Of a stretch of 64,000 nucleotides of DNA, positions 18,713-26,767 are shown one piece after another. A model generated the notes under the pieces. The model made no database searches, had not been told where the DNA came from, and saw only the letters and a program-made list of their open reading frames with translations. How positions within the stretch are numbered: the first letter of the stretch is position 1; each line of letters starts with the position of its first letter. The position numbers and the translations under genes were made by a program. Source of the DNA: Hyphomicrobiales bacterium (GTDB lineage: Bacteria > Pseudomonadota > Alphaproteobacteria > Rhizobiales > Rhizobiaceae); assembly GCA_021775455.1 (NCBI GenBank), contig JAJFHU010000020.1, positions 62,001 to 126,000 of the forward strand, written 5' to 3'.

Positions 18713-19492
18713 TTAAATTGAATCATCAGTGTTTGACTCGAAGTATGTTTCTGCAGCCCGGATATAAACGGCAAGAGCAAAAACTAATACAAGTGTTGAA
18801 ATCACCAGGTCTCCCCGGCCAGTTATCGAGCCATTGAATTCAATAATGGAACGCGAAGCTCCATTATACGTCACTTCGATTAGATCAACGATGATAATGA
18901 TAAACCCTGCAGCAACAAACCCTATCGCAAATATGGGCAAATAATTTTGAATTCCCCTATCACCTTTACAAACAGCAACCAGCAGAATTGAAAGTATGAA
19001 TACTGTAGCCAGAGCAAAAATAGCCAGCATTAGCACTGATATCAGAGGAACAGATATTATCGCCAAATAAACGGTATCACTGATTGCGAAATTGATACCC
19101 AGCCGGGAACCAAAAAATTGACCGGCATTTTCAAGTAATGCCGCCACGTCATAAAAAGAAGATACGGCGTAAAAGCATAGCAACAGAACAAAGGACCATA
19201 GTCTGCGTTGCCAAATACACAGAGCGAAAAAGAATGAAGCCACAATGAGTTTCAGGTGAACGTAATTCGTCCAGAAATCAAATCCTCCATCAAACCCAAT
19301 TCCCAAGCCCGAGGTCAATGCAATTCCATCGACCAATATCAAAACAACAAGCAGGTAAATCGGACCCGTCGATCTTACCTTGACCAAGAACTTGCTGCAC
19401 AAACGCATCGCAAGATTTAGGGTTTTGTATGGTTTTATGTGTTCTGCGCTTCGGTAAGGTAACTGGGATGTTTTCCATATATTGTGGGGCAT
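18713..19492 (-). CDS. Polytopic membrane protein of unknown function
   Basis: A 259-residue protein with about six predicted membrane helices (roughly 43-63, 78-94, 97-112, 140-172, 184-206 and 228-246) and no recognised domain. The N-terminal 40 residues are basic and probably cytoplasmic; ATG 19408 would give a shorter protein starting MRLCSKF. Its coding strand is relatively AT-rich. It is divergently placed from the membrane-anchored LuxR-type regulator at 19784, separated by 291 bases, an arrangement that suggests joint regulation. I do not recognise the family. Confidence 0.75.
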   Translation of the reverse strand: MPHNIWKTSQLPYRSAEHIKPYKTLNLAMRLCSKFLVKVRSTGPIYLLVVLILVDGIALTSGLGIGFDGGFDFWTNYVHLKLIVASFFFALCIWQRRLWSFVLLLCFYAVSSFYDVAALLENAGQFFGSRLGINFAISDTVYLAIISVPLISVLMLAIFALATVFILSILLVAVCKGDRGIQNYLPIFAIGFVAAGFIIIIVDLIEVTYNGASRSIIEFNGSITGRGDLVISTLVLVFALAVYIRAAETYFESNTDDSI

Positions 19493-19783
19493 TGGCTCTC
19501 CAGATCACGAAGCCACGGCCTGTGGCTGCGAGTAAAGATTGCTCCCCCATGTTTTTCACCTCAGTTTGATATTTCTAAATTGCGTTTTTGTGACGCCTTG
19601 GAGTGCTGTTGCCGAATAATGCTCAAAGTGAAATGTGCTACTTCGCTACAGGATCACCGAGTTTTCCCTAAATCTCCATCGAACAACTGTCATATTTCCG
19701 TCAAACAAGCGTGCCGTCATACAAGTGTGATATGAGGAATCCGCCTGATTCCATGCCTAGAGGATCTAACAACGGCTAAGCAT

Positions 19784-20317
19784 ATGGTAAGATTTTTGTC
19801 ACTTGTTCTAATTTGTTTCCTGTTGTTTCTGGCAATAGGGATTTTTGAAATGGTAAGGGATGGTGAGCCGATTACCTATCAAGAGCTGATTTTGGAATTT
19901 GCAGAAGCGGCCGTGATATTCAGTGCCGTTGCCTTGACATCATTGATGGCTTTTGAAGTTCGAAAGCTACATTACGAGCGTCGAGAGATGCTAAGAAAAC
20001 TGGAAGAGACCGCCTTTGACGGCACCCAGTGGAAGAGCTTGGCCAACCGTTACCTTACAGGACTTGGTAGTTCGATAAGTCAGCAGTTCAGAAAGTGGCA
20101 ACTAACCGCCAGCGAAGCTGATATCGCATTGTTTATGATAAAAGGGTTTTCGCATAAGGAAATCGCCGGATTTCGTAACTCAAACGAAGCAACTGTTAGA
20201 CAGCAGGCGAGTTCTGTATTCAGAAAATCAGGTTTAAGAAACCATAGAGAATTGTCTGCATTTTTTCTCGAAGACCTGGCAATTGTCCAGGATGAGATAA
20301 GTTGTTTGACAAGCTAA
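19784..20317 (+). CDS. Membrane-anchored LuxR-type helix-turn-helix regulator
   Basis: A 177-residue protein with two predicted membrane helices (about 4-21 and 39-57), a basic, probably coiled-coil stretch (58-80), and a C-terminal LuxR/GerE-type DNA-binding domain at about 106-165 (LTASEADIALFMIKGFSHKEIA, then NEATVRQQASSVFRKSG). There is no receiver or autoinducer domain. Such a protein would sense a signal in or across the inner membrane and bind DNA while still anchored. It faces away from the unknown six-helix membrane protein, the obvious candidate partner or target. A bidirectional terminator follows. Confidence 0.8.
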   Translation: MVRFLSLVLICFLLFLAIGIFEMVRDGEPITYQELILEFAEAAVIFSAVALTSLMAFEVRKLHYERREMLRKLEETAFDGTQWKSLANRYLTGLGSSISQQFRKWQLTASEADIALFMIKGFSHKEIAGFRNSNEATVRQQASSVFRKSGLRNHRELSAFFLEDLAIVQDEISCLTS

Positions 20318-20353
20318 ATTTTCGCCTCAAGCTGTGATCAGACATTGTCCATT

Positions 20354-20385
20354 AAAAAACGCGTACCATATCCTGATACGCGTTT
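20354..20385. terminator. Rho-independent terminator, likely bidirectional
   Basis: AAACGCGTA (20357-20365) pairs with TACGCGTTT (20377-20385) around an 11-base loop. The A-run before and T-run after let it serve the regulator gene on the plus strand and the aminotransferase gene on the minus strand. Confidence 0.75.
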
Positions 20386-20408
20386 CTAATTTTCAAACCC
20401 GTTGGTAA

Positions 20409-21797
20409 CTAACCAGCAGTTACTTGCGTCAGTGCCGTATCAATACTCTCAACAATCTGATCAAGGTCATTTTTGGTGCAAATCAATGCGGGACTCAAAC
20501 ACAGTGTGTTGTTGAACCCTTTAAGCGAACGGTTAGTCATCCCGATAATGACACCATCGTTGACCATGCAGGCACTAACCACTGCCGATGCAACGCTTTC
20601 ATCAACTGCCTCGCGGGTATCACGATCCTTGACCAACTCCGCACCACAGAAAAGACCCTTGCCACGCACATCACCAACAATTTCATGCTTGGCTTTCAGA
20701 CCTTCAAGTTTTTCGAGCAGATATTCACCCATTTTTGTGGTGTTCTCGAGAAGGTTTTCATCTTCCAGAATGCGCATGTTTTCAAGCGCAGCCGCAGGGC
20801 CGGCAGTACATCCACCAAAAGTGGAAATATCGCGGAAATAACTCATAGGATCAGATGGATCAGCCTTGAACATCTGGAAAACTTCTTCAGTCGTCACCGT
20901 ACAGGAAATTGCTGCATATCCAGATGCAACACCCTTGGCCATGGTTACCATATCGGGTTCAATACCGTACTGCTGATAACCGAACCAGGTACCGGTACGA
21001 CCCATGCCGCAGACAACTTCATCAATGTGAAGCAGAATATCGTACTTCTTACAGATTTCCTGAACTCTATCCCAATACCCTTCCGGCGGAGTAATCACAC
21101 CACCACCAGCAGTAACAGGCTCAAGGCAAAGCGCACCAACCGTGTCCGGGCCTTCACGCAGGATGACTTCCTCAATCGCATTGGCCGCGCGGATACCATA
21201 ATCATCCACCTCGCCCCACTGCGAACGATACTCAAGACAATGCGGAACTTCCACAAACCCCGGAGTAAACGGACCGTATTGACCCTTGCGTTCATCCTGT
21301 CCACCGGCAGACAACGTGGCGATAGTTGTGCCGTGGTAATCGCGTTGGCGGTACAAAATCTTGTGTTTCTTGCCACCATATTTGTTATGGGCAATCTGGC
21401 GAACTATCTTGAAGCATTTCTCATTTGCTTCAGAACCGGAGTTTGAATAGTAAACCCGGCTCATGCCCGGCATTTTTTCTATCAGCTTTTCAGCAAAAAG
21501 AGCGCCCGGAATGCTTCCGGCAGATCCTGCAAAGTAATTCATTTTCATAAGCTGATCGCGAACCGCATTGGCAATGCTTTCGCGGCCATACCCCACGTTT
21601 ACAGTCCAAACACCACCGGAGACTGCATCAATATGCTCGCGTCCAGCCTGGTTCCAGACACGCATGCCTTTACCTTCGACAATGATGTTGGGATCGGTCG
21701 TGTCAAATTTCGCATGTTGAATAAGGTGGTGCCAAACATGAGCCTTGTCCGCTTCTACCACGTGGCTGATATCATTCTGAGTCAGCATTTCATTCAT
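20409..21797 (-). CDS. tpa: Class III aminotransferase, probably taurine:pyruvate aminotransferase
   Basis: A 462-residue PLP-dependent class III (omega) aminotransferase; K288 in MVTMAKGV is the PLP lysine, and the LLHIDEVVCGMGRTG block (255-269) is intact. The segments VWHHLIQHAK, GMRVWNQAGREHIDAVSGGVWTVNVGYG (given here as scattered landmarks at 22-30 and 45-71) and DYHGTTIATLSAGGQDERK (153-171) match what I recall of Tpa, which converts taurine and pyruvate to sulfoacetaldehyde and alanine. No sulfoacetaldehyde or taurine-uptake gene is near, so other omega-amine substrates stay possible. ATG 21797 has GGAG upstream. Confidence 0.75.
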   Translation of the reverse strand: MNEMLTQNDISHVVEADKAHVWHHLIQHAKFDTTDPNIIVEGKGMRVWNQAGREHIDAVSGGVWTVNVGYGRESIANAVRDQLMKMNYFAGSAGSIPGALFAEKLIEKMPGMSRVYYSNSGSEANEKCFKIVRQIAHNKYGGKKHKILYRQRDYHGTTIATLSAGGQDERKGQYGPFTPGFVEVPHCLEYRSQWGEVDDYGIRAANAIEEVILREGPDTVGALCLEPVTAGGGVITPPEGYWDRVQEICKKYDILLHIDEVVCGMGRTGTWFGYQQYGIEPDMVTMAKGVASGYAAISCTVTTEEVFQMFKADPSDPMSYFRDISTFGGCTAGPAAALENMRILEDENLLENTTKMGEYLLEKLEGLKAKHEIVGDVRGKGLFCGAELVKDRDTREAVDESVASAVVSACMVNDGVIIGMTNRSLKGFNNTLCLSPALICTKNDLDQIVESIDTALTQVTAG

Positions 21798-21889
21798 GGC
21801 GGTTCTCCAGATATATACCCTGCTGCCACAGGCTAGCAGATTTCTTGTTTTGAGCCTAACCTCAAATCAGGCGAAACGGATGGCTCCAA

Positions 21890-21926
21890 TTGTCACATTG
21901 CGCTGGTCCAGACTTGTCCCATTGCG
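21890..21926. promoter_or_regulatory. Direct repeats upstream of the aminotransferase gene
   Basis: TTGTCACATTGCG (21890-21902) and TTGTCCCATTGCG (21914-21926) form a direct repeat with a 24-base period and one mismatch, around a CTGGTCCAG palindrome. It lies 93 bases upstream of the aminotransferase start and 135 bases before pyrB. MocR-type regulators such as TauR use paired direct repeats, so this is a candidate operator; no regulator gene is adjacent. Confidence 0.4.
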
Positions 21927-22060
21927 AACCGTATTCAGGGTGGTGTTTCCTGCGTAATACCTTCAGAAGTAACCATACAGTCGCTTTTCCCACCAAAATT
22001 GCAAATGACGCACAACAGGACTTGTCTAATTTGCCCCCCACCCCTATAGCTTGGCTTTTA

Positions 22061-23020
22061 ATGAGCAATGAAAATAACTCTCTGCTGAAACCGTTCCCCC
22101 ATCGCCATTTGCTGGGGATAGCCGAGCTTTCTCCGCAGGACATTTCCCTGTTGCTGGAGCGAGCCAATGAGGCCGTTCAGGTTTCCCGGCAGGAAGAAAA
22201 GAAAAAAGCTGTCCTTAAGGGACGCACTCAAATCAATCTGTTCTTCGAGGCTTCGACCAGGACCCAGTCTTCGTTTGAATTGGCAGGCAAGCGACTAGGC
22301 GCCGACGTTATGAACATGTCAGTTGCCTCTTCCTCGGTAATAAAGGGCGAGACCCTGATCGACACCGCCATGACGCTTAACGCAATGAAACCGGATTTGC
22401 TGGTTGTTCGCCACCAATCCGCAGGTGCAGTCGAACTGCTGGCCAACAAGGTGGATTGTTCGGTCATCAACGCTGGAGACGGTTCACATGAACACCCGAC
22501 GCAAGCCCTGCTGGATGCACTGACCATTCAACGCAAAAGAGGAAAAATTGAGGGGCTGACCGTGGCAATCTGCGGTGACATTCTTCATTCACGTGTTGCA
22601 CGTTCAAACATTATCCTGCTCAACGCCATGGGTGCACGTGTTCGTGTGATAGCACCTTCAACCCTGTTGCCGGGGAATGTGGAGAAACTCGGCGTGGAAG
22701 TATTCAGGCGCATGGAAGACGGGCTCAAGGATGTCGACGTTGTGATGATGCTCCGCTTGCAACGCGAGCGTATGGCAGGTGCACTGGTCCCTTCTGTGCG
22801 AGAGTATTTTCGTTTCTACGGCCTTGATGTAGACCGGCTCAAGATTGCAAAATCGGATGCCCTGGTCATGCATCCCGGTCCCATGAACCGCGGCGTGGAA
22901 ATCGCCTCTGAGGTTGCCGACGGCCCTCAAAGCGTCATCGAAGCTCAGGTGGAAATGGGTGTAGCCGTCCGCATGGCAATCATTGAGACGTTGATATCGG
23001 CAGGTGGCGCCAATGGTTAA
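22061..23020 (+). CDS. pyrB: Aspartate carbamoyltransferase catalytic subunit
   Basis: Makes N-carbamoyl-aspartate from carbamoyl phosphate and aspartate, the first committed step of pyrimidine synthesis. The carbamoyl-phosphate loop reads [13 protein letters not shown] (about 59-71). Further conserved parts are [10 protein letters not shown] (about 143-152) and the aspartate loop HPGPMNRG (about 271-278). The length of 319 residues is normal. ATG 22061 fits the family N-terminus; no strong ribosome site is visible, and the frame stays open upstream to 21890. The stop overlaps the pyrC start by eight bases. Confidence 0.96.
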   Translation: MSNENNSLLKPFPHRHLLGIAELSPQDISLLLERANEAVQVSRQEEKKKAVLKGRTQINLFFEASTRTQSSFELAGKRLGADVMNMSVASSSVIKGETLIDTAMTLNAMKPDLLVVRHQSAGAVELLANKVDCSVINAGDGSHEHPTQALLDALTIQRKRGKIEGLTVAICGDILHSRVARSNIILLNAMGARVRVIAPSTLLPGNVEKLGVEVFRRMEDGLKDVDVVMMLRLQRERMAGALVPSVREYFRFYGLDVDRLKIAKSDALVMHPGPMNRGVEIASEVADGPQSVIEAQVEMGVAVRMAIIETLISAGGANG

Positions 23021-24314
23021 AGCCCGGAAACTGATGATAGCCGGCGGGCACATGGTCGATCCTTCACAGGGGTTAGATGGACCGGCTTCTTTGTTGATCA
23101 GTAATGGCAAAATCGAAGCCATCAACAAAGGCGCTTCAAATATTGCCGCTCCAGAGGGTGCCGAAACAATCGATGCAAGTGGAAAGCATGTCTTCCCCGG
23201 CTTGGTAGACGCGCGCGTCTTTGTCGGTGAACCTGGAAGCGAGCATCGCGAAACCATTGCCTCAGCCAGCCAGGCTGCAGCTGCTGGCGGAGTAACCAGC
23301 TTTATCATGATGCCGGAAACTGATCCGGTGATTGATGATGTTTCTTTGGTGGATTTCGTTCGCCGCGCCGCTCGCGATAACGCGATTGTGCGAGTGTATC
23401 CCGCCGCAGCAGTTACCAAGGGATTTGAGGGTAAGGAACTTTCCGAATTTGGCCTTCTTCAGGAAGCGGGCGCCGTCATGCTGACCGAGGGCAAACGTTC
23501 AGTTCGCAACAACCTCACATTCCGTCACGCGCTCACTTATGCCCGTGACTTTGGTTTGACCATCTCCAAGGAAACTGTGGAGCCTGATCTTTCGTCAAAC
23601 GGTGTGATGAACGAAGGCCTTGTAGCCACCCATTTGGGATTGCCTGGTATTCCGCGCGAAGCAGAGATAATTGCGCTGGAACGTGACTTGAGAATTGCAG
23701 CACTTACCGGTGGAAATTATCACGCCGCAAAAATCTCGACTTCCGATTCAGCGAAGGCAATTGCTGACTATAAAAAACAAGGCCACAAGGTTACTTGCGG
23801 CATATCCATTAATCACCTCACACTGAATGAAAATGATGTTGGCAGATATCGCACCTATTTGAAACTGGCCCCGCCGCTGCGCTCTGAAGATGATCGCCAA
23901 GCCATGATCGAAGCACTTCGTGAAGGTACAATCGACATAATCGTCTCCAGTCACGATCCGCACGACGCAGATACCAAACGTCATCCGTTCGAAGAAGCAG
24001 CCGAAGGCGCAATTGGACTGGAAACACTGTTTTCAGCAGCAATGCGACTGTACCACAATGATGAAATCGGTCTTGCAAGGCTGATTGAAGCAATGTCGAC
24101 GCGTCCGGCTGAGATTTTCGGATTACCGGGTGGCACTCTGAAGCCCGGTAGCAACGCGGACATTGCCATTGCAGATTTGGATGTACCTTTCGTGGTTCAT
24201 GAAGAAATGATTGTTTCGCGTTCCAAGAACACGCCATTCGAGGGTGAGCGATTTAGCGGCAAGGTATTGCAAACACTCGTAGACGGCCACATCGTATACA
24301 CCGCAACTGAGTAA
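23013..24314 (+). CDS. pyrC: Dihydroorotase-like protein lacking the HxH metal motif (PyrC'/PyrX type)
   Basis: A 433-residue amidohydrolase-fold protein placed directly after pyrB, as in other alphaproteobacteria. Active dihydroorotases have an N-terminal D-x-H-x-H zinc motif; here the place reads [14 protein letters not shown], so both metal histidines are replaced (by Arg and Phe). Later segments such as [13 protein letters not shown] and [15 protein letters not shown] remain recognisable. This matches the inactive PyrC' (PyrX) partner known in Pseudomonas, which supports aspartate carbamoyltransferase structurally while another gene supplies activity. ATG 23013 overlaps pyrB; a GTG at 23004 is also in frame. 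Confidence 0.9.
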   Translation: MVKARKLMIAGGHMVDPSQGLDGPASLLISNGKIEAINKGASNIAAPEGAETIDASGKHVFPGLVDARVFVGEPGSEHRETIASASQAAAAGGVTSFIMMPETDPVIDDVSLVDFVRRAARDNAIVRVYPAAAVTKGFEGKELSEFGLLQEAGAVMLTEGKRSVRNNLTFRHALTYARDFGLTISKETVEPDLSSNGVMNEGLVATHLGLPGIPREAEIIALERDLRIAALTGGNYHAAKISTSDSAKAIADYKKQGHKVTCGISINHLTLNENDVGRYRTYLKLAPPLRSEDDRQAMIEALREGTIDIIVSSHDPHDADTKRHPFEEAAEGAIGLETLFSAAMRLYHNDEIGLARLIEAMSTRPAEIFGLPGGTLKPGSNADIAIADLDVPFVVHEEMIVSRSKNTPFEGERFSGKVLQTLVDGHIVYTATE

Positions 24315-24328
24315 AATGGATTTTTGCC

Positions 24329-24937
24329 ATGCCTGATCCCATAAGCTGGAGTGCAACGCTGCCATATTTTTTAATGGCCCTGGTGTTCGGTTATCTGCTT
24401 GGATCAATACCGTTTGGTCTGATTATCACCAAACTTGGCGGCAAGGGCGATGTGAGAAAAATTGGATCGGGGAACATTGGCGCCACAAATGTACTTCGAA
24501 CCGGATCAAAGAAGCTGGCCGCTGCCACGCTGGCCTGTGATCTGCTCAAGGGAACGGCGGCTGTACTTGCCGGACAGGCCTTTGGACCGGATACCGCTGT
24601 CATCGCAGGATTTGGCGCTTTCGTTGGGCATTGTTTTCCCGTTTGGTTGCGTTTTCGCGGTGGCAAGGGTGTAGCAACCTACATTGGTATCTTGCTGGGT
24701 TTTACCTGGAAATTCGCCCTACTCTTTGGCGGCGTCTGGTTGGCAACTGCATTGATCACCAGATATTCCTCTGCTTCAGCATTGGTTGCGAGCTTGGTGT
24801 TATGCATCGCCCTTTATCTGACAGGACTGGCTCAATTGTTTGAATTATTTGTGGCTCTCAGTGCACTTCTTTGGTGGCGCCATCGGGGGAACATTTCGCG
24901 ATTGATAAAAGGTAAAGAAAGTAAAATTGGTAACTAA
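24329..24937 (+). CDS. plsY: Acyl-phosphate:glycerol-3-phosphate acyltransferase
   Basis: PlsY acylates glycerol-3-phosphate with acyl-phosphate in the inner membrane, the first step of phospholipid synthesis. The 202-residue protein has about five membrane helices and the three conserved loops: GSIPFGL (about 26-32), [12 protein letters not shown] (about 47-58), and the phosphate-binding [18 protein letters not shown] (about 100-117). It starts 14 bases after pyrC and is likely in the same transcript. Confidence 0.96.
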   Translation: MPDPISWSATLPYFLMALVFGYLLGSIPFGLIITKLGGKGDVRKIGSGNIGATNVLRTGSKKLAAATLACDLLKGTAAVLAGQAFGPDTAVIAGFGAFVGHCFPVWLRFRGGKGVATYIGILLGFTWKFALLFGGVWLATALITRYSSASALVASLVLCIALYLTGLAQLFELFVALSALLWWRHRGNISRLIKGKESKIGN

Positions 24938-25016
24938 GCCTGATCTATCGATTGACGAAGAACCCCCAAACGGTCACTAATGGGTCGATATTTGTGCGGG
25001 TTAAGAGTGTGGGACC

Positions 25017-26180
25017 ATGGCAAAACAAAGCCTGGAGCCGGGAAAGCGTTATTTTTCATTATCTGAAGAGCAGCGGCTCAATTGGTTGCGGTTAATCAGA
25101 AGTCAGAATGTGGGTCCGGCCACATTTCGCGACCTCATATCTCATTACGGCACTGCATCAACCGCCATTGAAGCATTGCCGGAATTGGCAAGACGCGGCG
25201 GAGCTGCCGCACGCATCAAGATATGTTCGGTTGAAGATGCCGAGTATGAGATGGAAAGGTGTCGATCTTCCGGTGCGCAGTACATCGCGTTGGGTGAACC
25301 TGAATACTCTCCCCTGCTTAGACATGCCGAAAGTGCGCCACCGTTGTTGTGCGTTAAAGGTAATTCAGAAATCCTGCAGTCCAAATCCGTGGGAATAGTA
25401 GGCTCCCGAAACGCTTCAATTTCCGGCATGAAACTGGCTCAGCGACTTTCGTCCCAATTGGGTGATGCCGGATACTGCGTCGTTTCAGGTTTGGCTCGAG
25501 GCATTGATGCTGCTGCACACAAAGCAGCGCTATCTAAGGGCACAATCGCAGTCTTTGCTGGCGGCGTCGATCATGTGTTCCCGGAAGAAAACCGCGAACT
25601 GGCAAGTGATATTCTTGATAATGGAGGGGCTATAGTTAGCGAAATGCCGATGGGATGGAAGCCCCGAGCGAAAGATTTTCCGCGGCGAAACCGGATTGTA
25701 ACCGGCCTGAGTATGGCCGTGCTGGTCGTTGAGGCCGCCAGACGTTCCGGATCTTTAATCACTGCACGCCTTGCAAATGAAATGGGCAGGATAGTACTTG
25801 CAATACCAGGGTCACCTTTGGACCCGCGTAGCGAAGGAACAAATGAATTGATCAAACAAGGAGCCTCCCTGGTTACCTCAATCGAAGATATTCTGGAAGC
25901 ACTCAGTCCTCTGGATCCTGACGCAGAACAGGATTTGTTTGATATGAAAGAACCTGATGATCGATCGTTTGAGATGCAACACCCACGCTTACAGGATGCG
26001 GATGAAGAATTGCGCCAACGAATCAGGGATTCGATCGGTCCGTCCCCTTGCGAGATTGATGATATTATCAGATTTACCGGTGCGACAGCAGGACAGGTAC
26101 AGCTTGTGTTGTTGGAGTTAAGCCTTGCGGGCAAACTTGAACGTCATTCAGGAAATCGAGTTTCACGGATTGATGGTTAG
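25017..26180 (+). CDS. dprA: DNA processing protein DprA/Smf
   Basis: DprA binds incoming single-stranded DNA and loads RecA during natural transformation; it is also kept in many bacteria not known to be competent. The 387-residue protein has an N-terminal helix-hairpin region (about 25-60), the Rossmann-like core with VGIVGSRNAS, SGLARGIDAAAHKAAL and AVFAGGVDHVFP, and RNRIVTGLS. A winged-helix-like C-terminus (SLAGKLERHSGNRVSRIDG end) follows. ATG 25017 is chosen. Its TAG stop lies inside the repeat TTAGGGTCAGGACCCAAG. The 76-residue gene downstream is convergent. Confidence 0.94.
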   Translation: MAKQSLEPGKRYFSLSEEQRLNWLRLIRSQNVGPATFRDLISHYGTASTAIEALPELARRGGAAARIKICSVEDAEYEMERCRSSGAQYIALGEPEYSPLLRHAESAPPLLCVKGNSEILQSKSVGIVGSRNASISGMKLAQRLSSQLGDAGYCVVSGLARGIDAAAHKAALSKGTIAVFAGGVDHVFPEENRELASDILDNGGAIVSEMPMGWKPRAKDFPRRNRIVTGLSMAVLVVEAARRSGSLITARLANEMGRIVLAIPGSPLDPRSEGTNELIKQGASLVTSIEDILEALSPLDPDAEQDLFDMKEPDDRSFEMQHPRLQDADEELRQRIRDSIGPSPCEIDDIIRFTGATAGQVQLVLLELSLAGKLERHSGNRVSRIDG

Positions 26181-26194
26181 GGTCAGGACCCAAG
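26177..26194. repeat. 18-bp repeat TTAGGGTCAGGACCCAAG, copy 1
   Basis: The sequence contains the palindrome GGGTC-A-GGACCC with flanks and provides the TAG stop of dprA. An exact reverse-complement copy at 35103-35120 provides the TAG stop of another gene. Two exact 18-base matches at gene ends are not expected by chance in 64 kb. Confidence 0.7.
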
Positions 26195-26222
26195 GCCACA
26201 AGGCGTGTGACATATTTCAACA

Positions 26223-26453
26223 TTAATCAGCCATGTATTCGTGCATGATCTTTTCAACCTTGGTCTTGCAAGCGGCTTCAAGAAGAGCAATTTCGATTAA
26301 ATTTGCCAGGGTTTCTTCTTCCAGCAGAAGGGCTTGATCTCGCATTTCGTTAAGCATTTGTGTTAAATATTCCAGGCGAGTGCCGCGATCAATTTGCGCA
26401 AACTCATTTGCAAACTTGCGTGGTTCCGCGCTCAAAACTACCCGATTGCTCAC
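26223..26453 (-). CDS. Small conserved-type protein of unknown function
   Basis: A 76-residue, helix-forming and acidic protein (about residues 20-60: FAQIDRGTRLEYLTQ, then MLNEMRDQALLLEEETLANLIE) with a possible short coiled coil. No known domain is recognised. The start is GTG 26453 with a weak ribosome site. It lies alone between dprA (convergent) and topA (divergent). Coding is supported by its length, its balanced amphipathic composition and lack of overlap with other genes, not by a known family. Confidence 0.65.
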   Translation of the reverse strand: MSNRVVLSAEPRKFANEFAQIDRGTRLEYLTQMLNEMRDQALLLEEETLANLIEIALLEAACKTKVEKIMHEYMAD

Positions 26454-26767
26454 AACTATATAAACCCACAGTTTTCCCCCTGCTGGTCAAGTTACCCGCC
26501 CATTTTGAAAAAACATGATTGGACGTTTTTACCGCTCCACCCGCGATTGCTTTCCAGTCTGTCAATATCAAGTCAATTACCGCAAAAAGTGTATTACGTC
26601 AATATGCTCTTAATACGTGCATTACAAATTAGAACAGCTAATTTCAAAAATAAACTTGACGATTTGCAAAAGCGTGTCCATTTCATTGGCCGCCGCACCG
26701 GGATGTCACCACCTGGATTAACCAATTGAACAAACCGCCAACTCTATTGAAAGACGGTCCTATTAAG
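26454..26767. other. Spacer between the small gene and topA
   Basis: About 314 bases without a convincing gene. It must hold the topA promoter. A TTGACG at 26656-26661 could be a -35 box, but the base composition 17 bases downstream (CATTTC) gives a poor -10. An in-frame TTG at 26726 could lengthen topA by 14 residues. Nothing else is seen. Confidence 0.4.

Noticed and set aside
26656-26684. TTGACG as a full sigma-70 promoter of topA
   Set aside because: The -10 position gives CATTTC, a poor match, so it is mentioned only within the spacer entry.
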